The notes beneath the pieces were generated by a model that worked only from the letters and a program-made list of their open reading frames with translations, was not told where the DNA came from and ran no database searches. A DNA stretch of 64,000 nt from assembly GCA_965203755.1 (NCBI GenBank), contig OZ241910.1:1116001-1180000 (forward strand), given 5' to 3'. The DNA comes from UBA6055 sp965203755. GTDB taxonomy: Bacteria; Chloroflexota; Anaerolineae; Aggregatilineales; Phototrophicaceae. The position numbers and the translations under genes are program-made. Numbering within the stretch: the first letter of the stretch is position 1; the number at the start of each line of letters is the position of its first letter. Of this stretch, positions 8,264 through 15,884 are shown piece by piece.

Positions 8264-9445
8264 TTACTGCGCGGTCACACTGGCTTGGGCGGCGGCAAGT
8301 TCCATTTGACGTTCTTCCCATTGAGCCGTCTCGGCTTCGGTGACTTCGCTCAAGCTAAGACCCAAACGCTGTTTTTTCGATTCGATGCTGATAATCCGCA
8401 GCAGCAGCTTTTGGCCTTCATAGAAGCGGCGCAGCGCATTGTCTTCCGGGTTTTTGGACATCTGGCTGACATGCAGCAGCGCTTCGATGCCCGGTTCCAG
8501 GCTGACAAAAGCGCCAAAGGATTCGACGCGGCTGATGACACCGGTCACCAGTTGACCGATATGATACATTTCGTCTACCAGGCTCCACGGATTGGGCTGC
8601 AAGCGTTTGAGGCTCAAGCCGATGCGTTTGCCCTCGCCATCAAGGTTCAGAATATAAACCTCGACCTGCTCGCCAACCGCGACGATCTGGCTGGGATGAC
8701 GAACGCGATGCCATGCCAATTCCGAAATATGGATCAGCCCGTCGGCTCCGCCGAGGTCAACAAACGCGCCAAAATCGCACAGCCCGCTAACCACACCCTG
8801 ACGCGAGTTCCCTTCCGCGAGTTCGCGCAGCAGCGCTTCTTTGCGCGCCAAGCGGCTCTCGCGTTCGGCTTCAAGCTGGCTAAAGACCAGGCGGCGGCGC
8901 TTGCGGTTGACCTCAATCACTTTGACGGTCATTTCCATGCCGGCGAGTTCCTGCAAATGCGTCAGGCGATCTTCTTCCTTGAGTCCACGCGGCAGATTGA
9001 CCACATGGCTGGCTGGGATGAAACCGCGCAGATGACCAAAGGGCATAATCAAGCCGCCCTTGTTGGCATCGGTAATCTCACCCGACCAGAGCGCGTCGGC
9101 ATCCATAATCTCTTCGGCGCGTTTCCAGTCTTCGTTTTGGCGAGCCTGTGATGCTGACAAGATCAAATTGCCGTCGCTGTCGTTCAAACGGACGACGGCG
9201 ACATCGATTTCGGCATCGATCTGAAAATCGGCCGGGTTCATCCCCATCCGTTCGATATCATGGCGCGTGACAATGCCGTCTTGCTTCCAGCCCACATCGA
9301 CAATCAAGCCGTGGCTGTCTATCGAGAGCACAGTGCCGCGAACGATGTCGCCGCGTTCAATCTGGCTCCCGGCAAGGGATTCTTCCAATAGCGCCGCAAA
9401 ATCCATCTCATCGCGCGGCGCGTCAGTTGCAGACTCTGTTTGCAT
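8264..9445 (-). CDS. rpsA: 30S ribosomal protein S1 (four S1 domains)
   Basis: A 393-residue protein made of four S1/OB RNA-binding domains, at about residues 30-100, 115-185, 200-270 and 285-360. The third and fourth show the canonical GVVSGLCDFGAFVDLGGADG and GVISRVESFGAFVSLEPG text. Short four-domain S1 proteins are usual outside Proteobacteria and bind mRNA at the 30S subunit. The gene has its own near-perfect promoter. A second S1 protein with the same domain order lies just upstream (9721-11082), so this is a tandem duplication; which one is the main ribosomal S1 cannot be settled from sequence alone. Confidence 0.88.
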   Translation of the reverse strand: MQTESATDAPRDEMDFAALLEESLAGSQIERGDIVRGTVLSIDSHGLIVDVGWKQDGIVTRHDIERMGMNPADFQIDAEIDVAVVRLNDSDGNLILSASQARQNEDWKRAEEIMDADALWSGEITDANKGGLIMPFGHLRGFIPASHVVNLPRGLKEEDRLTHLQELAGMEMTVKVIEVNRKRRRLVFSQLEAERESRLARKEALLRELAEGNSRQGVVSGLCDFGAFVDLGGADGLIHISELAWHRVRHPSQIVAVGEQVEVYILNLDGEGKRIGLSLKRLQPNPWSLVDEMYHIGQLVTGVISRVESFGAFVSLEPGIEALLHVSQMSKNPEDNALRRFYEGQKLLLRIISIESKKQRLGLSLSEVTEAETAQWEERQMELAAAQASVTAQ

Positions 9446-9617
9446 AATCCATTATCTCCCCAAGTGGCTTTGATTGATCTTCGGTACAGGACAAAATAAA
9501 ACCCGGCGGCTTCAGCCGCTGCTGAACAGCCGGTTCGGAACGCGTTTGTTCATTGAATCGCTGCTGAATCACTGTGGAATTACACGAACGCCCTGCCTTG
9601 ACCGAAAATCGTTGGGG

Positions 9618-9646
9618 ATTATACAAAGCCGCCGGATGTTTGTCAA
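9618..9646 (-). promoter_or_regulatory. Consensus sigma-70 promoter for the downstream S1 gene
   Basis: Minus strand: TTGACA, 17-nt spacer, TATAAT, a perfect match to the housekeeping consensus. It ends about 170 nt before the S1 start at 9445, leaving a long 5' leader that could carry autoregulatory structure, as known for other S1 genes. Confidence 0.8.
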
Positions 9647-9720
9647 CAAATCCAAGCCCGAAAAACAAAACTGCCTGCCGATCTAACCGGCATTCCAGGT
9701 TCGTCAGCCAAACCCGGCTT

Positions 9721-11082
9721 TTATTCGGGCGGTTCTTCGTCGGGTGGCTCGGGCGCCGCGGCTTCAGCGAGAGATTCCGGATTTTCGTCTGCCGCTTCCG
9801 CCGTTTCGGTCGTCTCCGCCGTTTCAGTCGTCTCCGCCGTTTCGGTCGTCTCCGCCGTTTCGGTCGTCTCCGTCATTTCGGTCGTCTCCGCCGCTTCGGT
9901 CATTTCGGTCGTCTCCGCCGTTTCGGTCGTCTCCGTCATTTCGGTCGATTCGTCATCTTCATCGGCTTCGCCGGCTTCGGTGCCCCAGCGCTGCGTGAAA
10001 CCCACCCGGCGTCTTTCCGGCTCCAGATGGCTGATGCGGAGCGACAGATGATCGCCTTTCTGCACATAAGAATAAGGTTCTTTCAATGCGCCGTCGCCCA
10101 TTTCACTAAGGTGGAGCAAGCCTTCGAGACCGTCGCCCAGGGCGACAAAAGCGCCAAAATCAACTACATTGGTCACATGTCCTTCGACCAGCTGGCCCTC
10201 GTGATATCGGCTTTGGGCATCATCCCAAGGATCGCTAAGCAGACGTTTGCGGCTTAACGCGATCCGATTGGTTTCGCGGTCCAAGTTCAGCACATAAACC
10301 TGGACTTCCTTGCCGATGCTCAAGAGGTCGCGCGGATGATCGACGCGATGCCAAGCCAACTCACTGACGTGAATCAGCCCATCGGCGCCGCCGATATCGA
10401 CAAAAGCGCCAAAATCGCGCAAGCCAGTGACGACGCCATCGACCACATCACCGATATTCAACTCGGCCAGCAGCTTCGATTTTTGTTTTGCCCGCCATTC
10501 TTTCTGCGCCTCGCGCTCGCTGAAAATCAGCCGGCGGCGGTCTTGGTCGACTTCAATCACCTTGACACCGAGCGTACTGTTGATCAATTCATTCATGGCT
10601 TCTTTCCGTTCGACGGCCATATTGGCGGATACCAGATGGGAGCCGGGGACAAATCCTTCCAGTCGATTCCAGCGGACCAGGATGCCGCCTTTGTTGTATC
10701 CACTCACTTTGACATCCACCGCGTCTTGCGATGCCAGCAGTTCACGCGCTTTTTCCCAATCATATCGCTGCAAGCCCATGTTGATGGAGACAATCAGGTT
10801 ATCGTTCTGGTCACGCGGGTTAAGGACATACACTGGCACATTGGCGCCAGTCTGCAAACTTTCGCGAAAGCTGTCGTCCATCCGCTCCAGATCCTGTGAG
10901 AGGACGATGCCATCTTGCTTGGCGCCGAGGTCGACGATGATCTCGCGGTCATCAATCTGCAAGATGGTCGCTTCGCGTATTTCGCCACGGCGCGGCGGCG
11001 TATAGGAATAATTGAACGATGAGGCCAGCATCTCCTCAAAATTCTCGTCGAGCATGGCGTTGCTGTCTTTTTCTTCACTCAT
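9721..11082 (-). CDS. S1 RNA-binding domain protein with Thr/Glu-rich repeat tail
   Basis: A 453-residue paralogue of the S1 protein encoded next to it. Four S1 domains occupy about residues 30-365 (for example GVVTGLRDFGAFVDIGGADG and GHVTNVVDFGAFVALGDG). After these comes an acidic low-complexity tail (about 375-453) built on the hexapeptide AETTET and variants, encoded by an 18-bp tandem repeat, and ending in a Pro/Glu-rich segment. The tail is likely disordered. Function as a ribosomal S1 or a more general RNA-binding protein is plausible; the two genes differ mainly in the tail and in domain divergence. Confidence 0.85.
   Translation of the reverse strand: MSEEKDSNAMLDENFEEMLASSFNYSYTPPRRGEIREATILQIDDREIIVDLGAKQDGIVLSQDLERMDDSFRESLQTGANVPVYVLNPRDQNDNLIVSINMGLQRYDWEKARELLASQDAVDVKVSGYNKGGILVRWNRLEGFVPGSHLVSANMAVERKEAMNELINSTLGVKVIEVDQDRRRLIFSEREAQKEWRAKQKSKLLAELNIGDVVDGVVTGLRDFGAFVDIGGADGLIHVSELAWHRVDHPRDLLSIGKEVQVYVLNLDRETNRIALSRKRLLSDPWDDAQSRYHEGQLVEGHVTNVVDFGAFVALGDGLEGLLHLSEMGDGALKEPYSYVQKGDHLSLRISHLEPERRRVGFTQRWGTEAGEADEDDESTEMTETTETAETTEMTEAAETTEMTETTETAETTETAETTETAETTETAEAADENPESLAEAAAPEPPDEEPPE
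9791..9947 (-). repeat. 18-bp tandem repeat inside the S1-paralogue gene
   Basis: About eight imperfect copies of an 18-bp unit (plus strand GCCGTTTCGGTCGTCTCC). Because 18 is a multiple of 3, copy number changes would only lengthen or shorten the Thr/Glu tail. Confidence 0.85.
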
Positions 11083-11208
11083 AAGGTTCAGTATGCCTTC
11101 TGCTTGAGCAGGTTAAGTCGCGCTTCGGGCTGAAGCGCGAAAATCAACAATGGCGGCCGCTGGTTAAAATGTAAATATGACGGCGGCCCAAATAAACTGC
11201 ACGGCCTT

Positions 11209-11214
11209 ATTATA
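11209..11214 (-). promoter_or_regulatory. Candidate -10 box for the repeat-tailed S1 gene
   Basis: A perfect TATAAT on the minus strand 127 nt before the start at 11082; no convincing -35 is visible. Confidence 0.35.
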
Positions 11215-11264
11215 ACCTAAATCCATTAGATTCGCATTATCGCCGCCTGAACCCGAGCCGTCCC

Positions 11265-11789
11265 CTAGATTTCGGGCTGCGCTTCGCCAAAGCCGCGCCC
11301 CTGCAAACCGCGGTCAATCTCCCAAGGATACACCACATAGGCATCGGTCACATCGCCGTAGAGTTCCGGCTTGATGTTGGAAAACAGGGAGCGATAGGGA
11401 TTGAAATGCAGCACACAGTTATAAGCCTGTCCGCCGGCCGAACTGACGCGTTCGCGGACAGCGATGCTGGTGCGCCCGCTGCCCCAGACATCATCGACAA
11501 TCAAGGTGCGCCGCCCGCGCAGCAGGTCTGGATCCGGAAACTGCAAGAATGTGGGCCAAGCCATCATGCCCGACTGTTCCGTCGAGGGGAAATCCACCGA
11601 TGCGGTCAATAAATGCTGAATGCTTAGCGCCTCTGCCAGCAAACCGCCCGGGATGACACCGCCGCGGGTAATCATCACCATAGCGCCAAAGGGGCCCAAA
11701 TGCTGAATTCGCGGTATCAATTCATCAATGAGTTGGTCTACTTCTTCCCATGCGATCAATCGATGCCGGCGGGGTTCTTGCGGACGCAT
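11265..11789 (-). CDS. Phosphoribosyltransferase-domain protein
   Basis: A 174-residue type I phosphoribosyltransferase fold. The PRPP-binding motif TLIVDDVWGSGRTS is intact at about residue 92-105 and the N-terminal strand plus loop (MVMITRGGVIPGGLLAEAL) matches the family. Such enzymes transfer phosphoribose from PRPP to a purine-like base; Gpt-like xanthine/guanine salvage is a possible role, but the base-specificity loop does not identify it. The start at 11789 is chosen because GGGGG lies 8 nt before it; ATG 11795 and GTG 11807 are in frame too. It has its own promoter. Confidence 0.75.
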   Translation of the reverse strand: MRPQEPRRHRLIAWEEVDQLIDELIPRIQHLGPFGAMVMITRGGVIPGGLLAEALSIQHLLTASVDFPSTEQSGMMAWPTFLQFPDPDLLRGRRTLIVDDVWGSGRTSIAVRERVSSAGGQAYNCVLHFNPYRSLFSNIKPELYGDVTDAYVVYPWEIDRGLQGRGFGEAQPEI

Positions 11790-11835
11790 TATCATAGCCC
11801 CCTTCACAAAATCAGGTCAATAAACTTGGACCGCT

Positions 11836-11864
11836 ATTATATAGGATGGGTTCAATCGGCCCAA
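11836..11864 (-). promoter_or_regulatory. Predicted promoter of the phosphoribosyltransferase gene
   Basis: Minus strand: TTGGGC, 17-nt spacer, TATAAT, ending 47 nt before the start. Confidence 0.55.
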
Positions 11865-11894
11865 ATGATGAGCGGCCTCAGCCGACCAGCCGCC

Positions 11895-12722
11895 TTATTC
11901 GTCCGGCGCTTCCGCAGTGGAGGGATCAATTTTCACAAACGCAAGCCGCTGATGGCGGATAGAATCGGGCTTTGGGTTTAATATCACATTCCATGTCCAG
12001 GCCATCGCCCGCGCTTTGTCAAACTTGCCGACCTTGTTGATGCCGTGTATCCGGCCGGCGGCAATCGCCGGCTGCATGAATCCGACCGCTTTGGGCAGGC
12101 TGCTAAAACCCAGCAGGGCTTTGTCAGCGCCGCGCTGCAATGCCAGAGCCTGCCAGCGGATTTTTTCTTCGGCCGCCAGCTTCCATCCTGGTTTGCTGGG
12201 CTTCTGCTGAATCAAAAGATGGACATAACGCCCCTTGAACGACCTCAAGTCCAGCAAGTCACCTTCAGCGCCGGCCACCGCTTGAATGCGGCGCCAAGTA
12301 TCTTCGCTGTGATGCGCCTTTTCACCGCGAATCAGCAAGCCTAGCTCATCGACGGCCGCTTCAGCCAGAATCCGCACATAATCATGTTTCTCCAGCAGTT
12401 CGGCGCAGCCTTGGGTCACCCGCCCGGCCGGCAGCACGGCAATGAATCGTCCGCCCGGCCGCAGCATATCCAAGACGCGCTTAAGCAAGTCCGTTTTCAG
12501 TTCAATATCATAAGCCACGGCGGCATCCACGCTGTTCGGCGGCATGTTCGACAGATGAAGGTTATCCGCCGCCAGTAACCGAATATCAAGGTCGGCGCGC
12601 CGTTCCGCCAGGACATGCCCGCACTGACCATCTATATCGACAAGCCGCAGCCGCGAGGAGCTTGGCGGCAGATGTTTTGCCATCGCCGTCACAAAATGAT
12701 ATTTGAAGCGCGCTGGATTCAT
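11895..12722 (-). CDS. Methyltransferase-like protein of unknown substrate
   Basis: A 275-residue protein. The N-terminal half has a class I SAM methyltransferase layout (RLRLVDIDGQCG as motif I, then VLDMLRPGGRFIAVLP as the post-II strand typical of this fold), but motif I is degenerate (DIDGQCG instead of DxGxGxG). The C-terminal half is not recognised. The start at 12722 overlaps the stop of the upstream small gene by 4 nt (ATGA), so the two are co-translated. An inactive or divergent methyltransferase is possible. Confidence 0.55.
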   Translation of the reverse strand: MNPARFKYHFVTAMAKHLPPSSSRLRLVDIDGQCGHVLAERRADLDIRLLAADNLHLSNMPPNSVDAAVAYDIELKTDLLKRVLDMLRPGGRFIAVLPAGRVTQGCAELLEKHDYVRILAEAAVDELGLLIRGEKAHHSEDTWRRIQAVAGAEGDLLDLRSFKGRYVHLLIQQKPSKPGWKLAAEEKIRWQALALQRGADKALLGFSSLPKAVGFMQPAIAAGRIHGINKVGKFDKARAMAWTWNVILNPKPDSIRHQRLAFVKIDPSTAEAPDE

Positions 12723-12907
12723 CGGCTGCTGGCTGCCTCTTTGATCAGTTTCAGAAATTCGTCCCATTCTTCACGAAAGAAATGCAGGGTGGCTGGCCCC
12801 AATTCGATATGGTAAATGGTCTCGCCGTCGGGTTCCTGCACTTGCCAGACGATATAATTTTCCGTCTCGGCAATAGCGCTGGCGGGCGCGTCGTTTTTGT
12901 CGGCCAT
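12719..12907 (-). CDS. Small hypothetical protein
   Basis: A 62-residue protein, soluble, with no motif I recognise; the middle (YIVWQVQEPDGETIYHIELG) looks like beta strands followed by a helix (FFREEWDEFLKLIKEA). A good ribosome binding site (GGGAG, 8 nt before ATG) and the 4-nt overlap with the downstream methyltransferase-like gene support a real gene in a two-gene operon. Confidence 0.7.
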   Translation of the reverse strand: MADKNDAPASAIAETENYIVWQVQEPDGETIYHIELGPATLHFFREEWDEFLKLIKEAASSR

Positions 12908-12936
12908 CTTCTGCTCTCCCTGAATGGATTGATGTA

Positions 12937-12975
12937 GAAATCAAAAACGCGCTGCATACCGGCTGCCAGCGCGTT
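12937..12975 (-). terminator. Intrinsic terminator after pnp
   Basis: Minus strand: perfect 9-bp stem AACGCGCTG / CAGCGCGTT with a 12-nt loop, followed by TTTGATTT, 24 nt after the pnp stop. It separates pnp from the small operon downstream. Confidence 0.85.
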
Positions 12976-12998
12976 CATCATTCGGATTTCGGCGCCGA

Positions 12999-15305
12999 TT
13001 AGCTGCGCCGGCCGCGGTCGCCGCTGCCGCGCCGGTCGCCGCCGCGAGGGATATCGCCGCGGCGGTCTTTACTGCGGCGATCATCGCCGCGGCGGGCGGC
13101 GCCGCGCCGATCTCGGCCACCGCGGCGGTCGCCGCCACGACGATTTCCACCGCGGCTACTGGCGGCATCGCGGCGGATGGCTTCCTCGACATCCCAGCCT
13201 TCCAAGACCGCCTGACGGCTCAAACGCACGCGGCCGGTGCCATCTATGCTGATGACCATCACCATGATTTCATCGCCGATGCTAACCTCTTCTTCGACGC
13301 TTTCGACGCGGTAATCAGCCAGCTGCGACACATGAACCATGCCTTCGCTGCCGGGCAGGAACTCGACAAAAGCGCCGTAGTTTTCGACGCGGGTCACTTT
13401 GCCGGTATAGATTTGACCGATTTCCGGGTCTTCCACCATGTTGCGGATTTTCTCGATGGCTTTCAATACGGCGGCGCCGGTTTCGCCGGCGACATAGACC
13501 AGACCATCTTCTTGGATCTCGATTTTGACAGTGTGTTCATCTTGCAGCGCGCGCACGTTTTTGCCGCCGGGGCCGATGACCGCGCCGATTTTATCGACCG
13601 CGATTTTGAATGATTCCATGCGGGGGGCGTATTCGCTGAGGGTATCGCGCGGCTGGGGCATGGCGGCCGCAATCACCTCTAGGATTCGCAGGCGGGCATC
13701 TTTGGCCTGCGCCAGAGCCTGGCGCATGGTATCGCGGGTGACGCCGGCGATTTTGATGTCCATCTGCAAGGCTGTGATGCCTTCAACCGTGCCGGCAACC
13801 TTAAAGTCCATATCGCCGAGGTGATCTTCCATGCCCTGAATGTCGGTCAAAACCGCGACTTGACCGCCTTCTTTGATTAAACCCATCGCAATGCCGCCGA
13901 CCGGATTCTTAATCGGAACGCCGGCATCCATCAGCGCCAATGTACTGGCGCAAACACTGCCCATAGAGGTGCTGCCGTTGGAGCTCATCACTTCGCTCAC
14001 CAGGCGCAAAACATAAGGGAACTCGCGTTCGGGCGGTATCATCGACAGCAGCGCTTTTTCTGCTAGGGCGCCGTGTCCGATTTCGCGGCGTTTCGGGCCG
14101 CGCATCGGATACGTTTCGCCGGTGCTGTACGGCGGAAAGTTATAGTGGTGAATATAACGTTTGTCATCTACCGGGCTGAGGCCATCCATGAACTGCGAAT
14201 CGCTGGGCGTGCCGAGCGTTGCAATCGTCAAGACCTGTGTCTCGCCGCGCATAAACATGCCCGAGCCATGCACGCGGGGAATAAGACCGACTTCGGCAAA
14301 CAGGGGGCGAATGCTGGTGTAATCCCGGCCGTCGGGGCGCACGCCGTCATTGATGATGCGACCGCGCACAACCTGCTTGACGACCTGCTCAAAGGCGCGT
14401 TTGACATGCTTGAGACTGTATTTTGCCGCTTCGCCTTCAAGGTCTTCGTTTTCGCGGGCGTATTCTTCAATCAGCGCTTGCTGAATGGCATCCAGAGGTT
14501 CGCGGCGTTGGGCGCGGTCGGGATAAGCCCTCATAATTTCATGGACTTGGCCCTGAGCTTTGGCAGTCACTGCCGCCAGCAGGCCTTCATCCAGGCTGTC
14601 TTTGGCGGCTTCCCGCTTGGCTTTGCCAATTTCGTCACGGATCTGATTTTGCAGGGCAATGATGTCCTGTATGGCATCATGCGCCATAAACAGCGCTTCG
14701 AGCATGGTATCTTCGTCGACCTGTTTGGCATTGCATTCGACCATGTTAATCGCATCGGCAGTGCCTGATACCCGCAGGTCAAGCGAGCTTGCCTGCATTT
14801 GGGTATAGGTCGGGTTCATGGTCAAGCCGCCGTCAACCAAGCCAACGCGGGCCCCGGCGACTGGCCCGTTCCAGGGAATATCCGAAATCATCAGGGCGGC
14901 GCTGGCGGCGATAATCCCCAGCATATCGACATGATGCTGTCGGTCATGCGACAGGGATATCAAGATCACCTGCACATCATTACGCATATTCTTGGGGAAG
15001 AGGGGACGCAGCGTGCGGTCAATCACGCGCGAAATCAAAATCGCGCCTTCTGAGGGGCGGCCTTCACGCCGAAAGAACCCGCCCGGCACCCGGCCGCCGG
15101 CGTACATTTTCTCTTCGTAATCTACACTTAGCGGAAAGAAGTCCAGCCCGGCGCGCGGCGCGCCCATCGTCGTCGAGCAGAATAACATGGTGTCGCCCAT
15201 GCGGACTGTGACCGCCCCGCCAGCTTGCTGGGCATAACGGCCGGTTTCGATGATAACCTCTTTACCGGCTATAAAGCCCTTGTATTCGCGTATATCTAGA
15301 GTCAT
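12999..15305 (-). CDS. pnp: Polyribonucleotide nucleotidyltransferase (PNPase)
   Basis: A 768-residue PNPase, a 3'-5' phosphorolytic exoribonuclease of the mRNA degradosome. Two RNase PH domains are recognisable (first about 1-225; second about 310-545 with LRPDGRDYTSIRPL-type text and GTPSDSQFMDGLSPVDDKR), followed by KH (GKNVRALQDEHTVKIEI) and S1 (GKVTRVENYGAFVEFLPGSEG) domains. A very basic Arg/Gly-rich tail (about 50 residues with RGG and DRRG repeats) extends past the S1 domain and probably adds RNA affinity. Start at 15305 is set by GGAG 6 nt upstream; ATG 15317 lies in frame. rpsO precedes it, the usual rpsO-pnp order. Confidence 0.95.
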   Translation of the reverse strand: MTLDIREYKGFIAGKEVIIETGRYAQQAGGAVTVRMGDTMLFCSTTMGAPRAGLDFFPLSVDYEEKMYAGGRVPGGFFRREGRPSEGAILISRVIDRTLRPLFPKNMRNDVQVILISLSHDRQHHVDMLGIIAASAALMISDIPWNGPVAGARVGLVDGGLTMNPTYTQMQASSLDLRVSGTADAINMVECNAKQVDEDTMLEALFMAHDAIQDIIALQNQIRDEIGKAKREAAKDSLDEGLLAAVTAKAQGQVHEIMRAYPDRAQRREPLDAIQQALIEEYARENEDLEGEAAKYSLKHVKRAFEQVVKQVVRGRIINDGVRPDGRDYTSIRPLFAEVGLIPRVHGSGMFMRGETQVLTIATLGTPSDSQFMDGLSPVDDKRYIHHYNFPPYSTGETYPMRGPKRREIGHGALAEKALLSMIPPEREFPYVLRLVSEVMSSNGSTSMGSVCASTLALMDAGVPIKNPVGGIAMGLIKEGGQVAVLTDIQGMEDHLGDMDFKVAGTVEGITALQMDIKIAGVTRDTMRQALAQAKDARLRILEVIAAAMPQPRDTLSEYAPRMESFKIAVDKIGAVIGPGGKNVRALQDEHTVKIEIQEDGLVYVAGETGAAVLKAIEKIRNMVEDPEIGQIYTGKVTRVENYGAFVEFLPGSEGMVHVSQLADYRVESVEEEVSIGDEIMVMVISIDGTGRVRLSRQAVLEGWDVEEAIRRDAASSRGGNRRGGDRRGGRDRRGAARRGDDRRSKDRRGDIPRGGDRRGSGDRGRRS

Positions 15306-15509
15306 AGAGTTCTCCATTATAAAATGCGCCTTGTCAGGGATTGGGGCAAGCTGTCGGCTTTCATGCCGCTTCGACCCCATCCCGGTTTGACGCATCAGCA
15401 TTCATCCAATATATGCCGATTGGCATTTCATGCCGTGCTTGTCCAAGCCGCTGGCTGCACACGGCGGCATCATCGCCCGAAAAGTCAACGCCTTCTGCGG
15501 CCATCGCAA

Positions 15510-15779
15510 TCAGCGCCGCAGCCCCAGCCGCTTGAGCAAACTGCGGTATACTTCTGGTTTCTTCCTGGCGATATACTTCAAATGACGGCGGCGCTGACCC
15601 ACCAGCTTGAGCAAACCACGCCGCGAATGCTCATCGTGGCTGTGTGTTTTAAGGTGTTCCGTCAACTGTACAATCCGCGCAGTCAGCAATGCGATCTGCA
15701 CTTCCGGCGACCCGGTGTCCCCCGCTTCTCGACCAAAGTCCTTGATAATTTGAGCTTTTACCGCTTTGTCTAATGGCAT
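15510..15779 (-). CDS. rpsO: 30S ribosomal protein S15
   Basis: An 89-residue S15, the normal length. DTGSPEVQIALLTARIVQLTEHLKTHSHDEHSRRGLLKLVGQRRRHLKY shows the family's pattern in order (short quotes: GSPEVQIALLT, HSRRGLL, RRRHLKY). It binds 16S rRNA early in 30S assembly and represses its own translation in some bacteria. Start 15779 has AAGGGA 9 nt upstream. It precedes pnp by 204 nt. Confidence 0.95.
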   Translation of the reverse strand: MPLDKAVKAQIIKDFGREAGDTGSPEVQIALLTARIVQLTEHLKTHSHDEHSRRGLLKLVGQRRRHLKYIARKKPEVYRSLLKRLGLRR

Positions 15780-15884
15780 TAGAACCGTCCCTTCGCTAGC
15801 CACCGGACAGGCTGGACAGTTAGCCTGTCGGTCTTGACAAACAAATGGAGTATATCACCTTCAAGAGATTGCAGCAATGCCAAG

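Noticed and set aside
8249..9151. A 300-codon plus-strand frame over the S1 gene
   Set aside because: Antisense shadow of a strong S1 gene.
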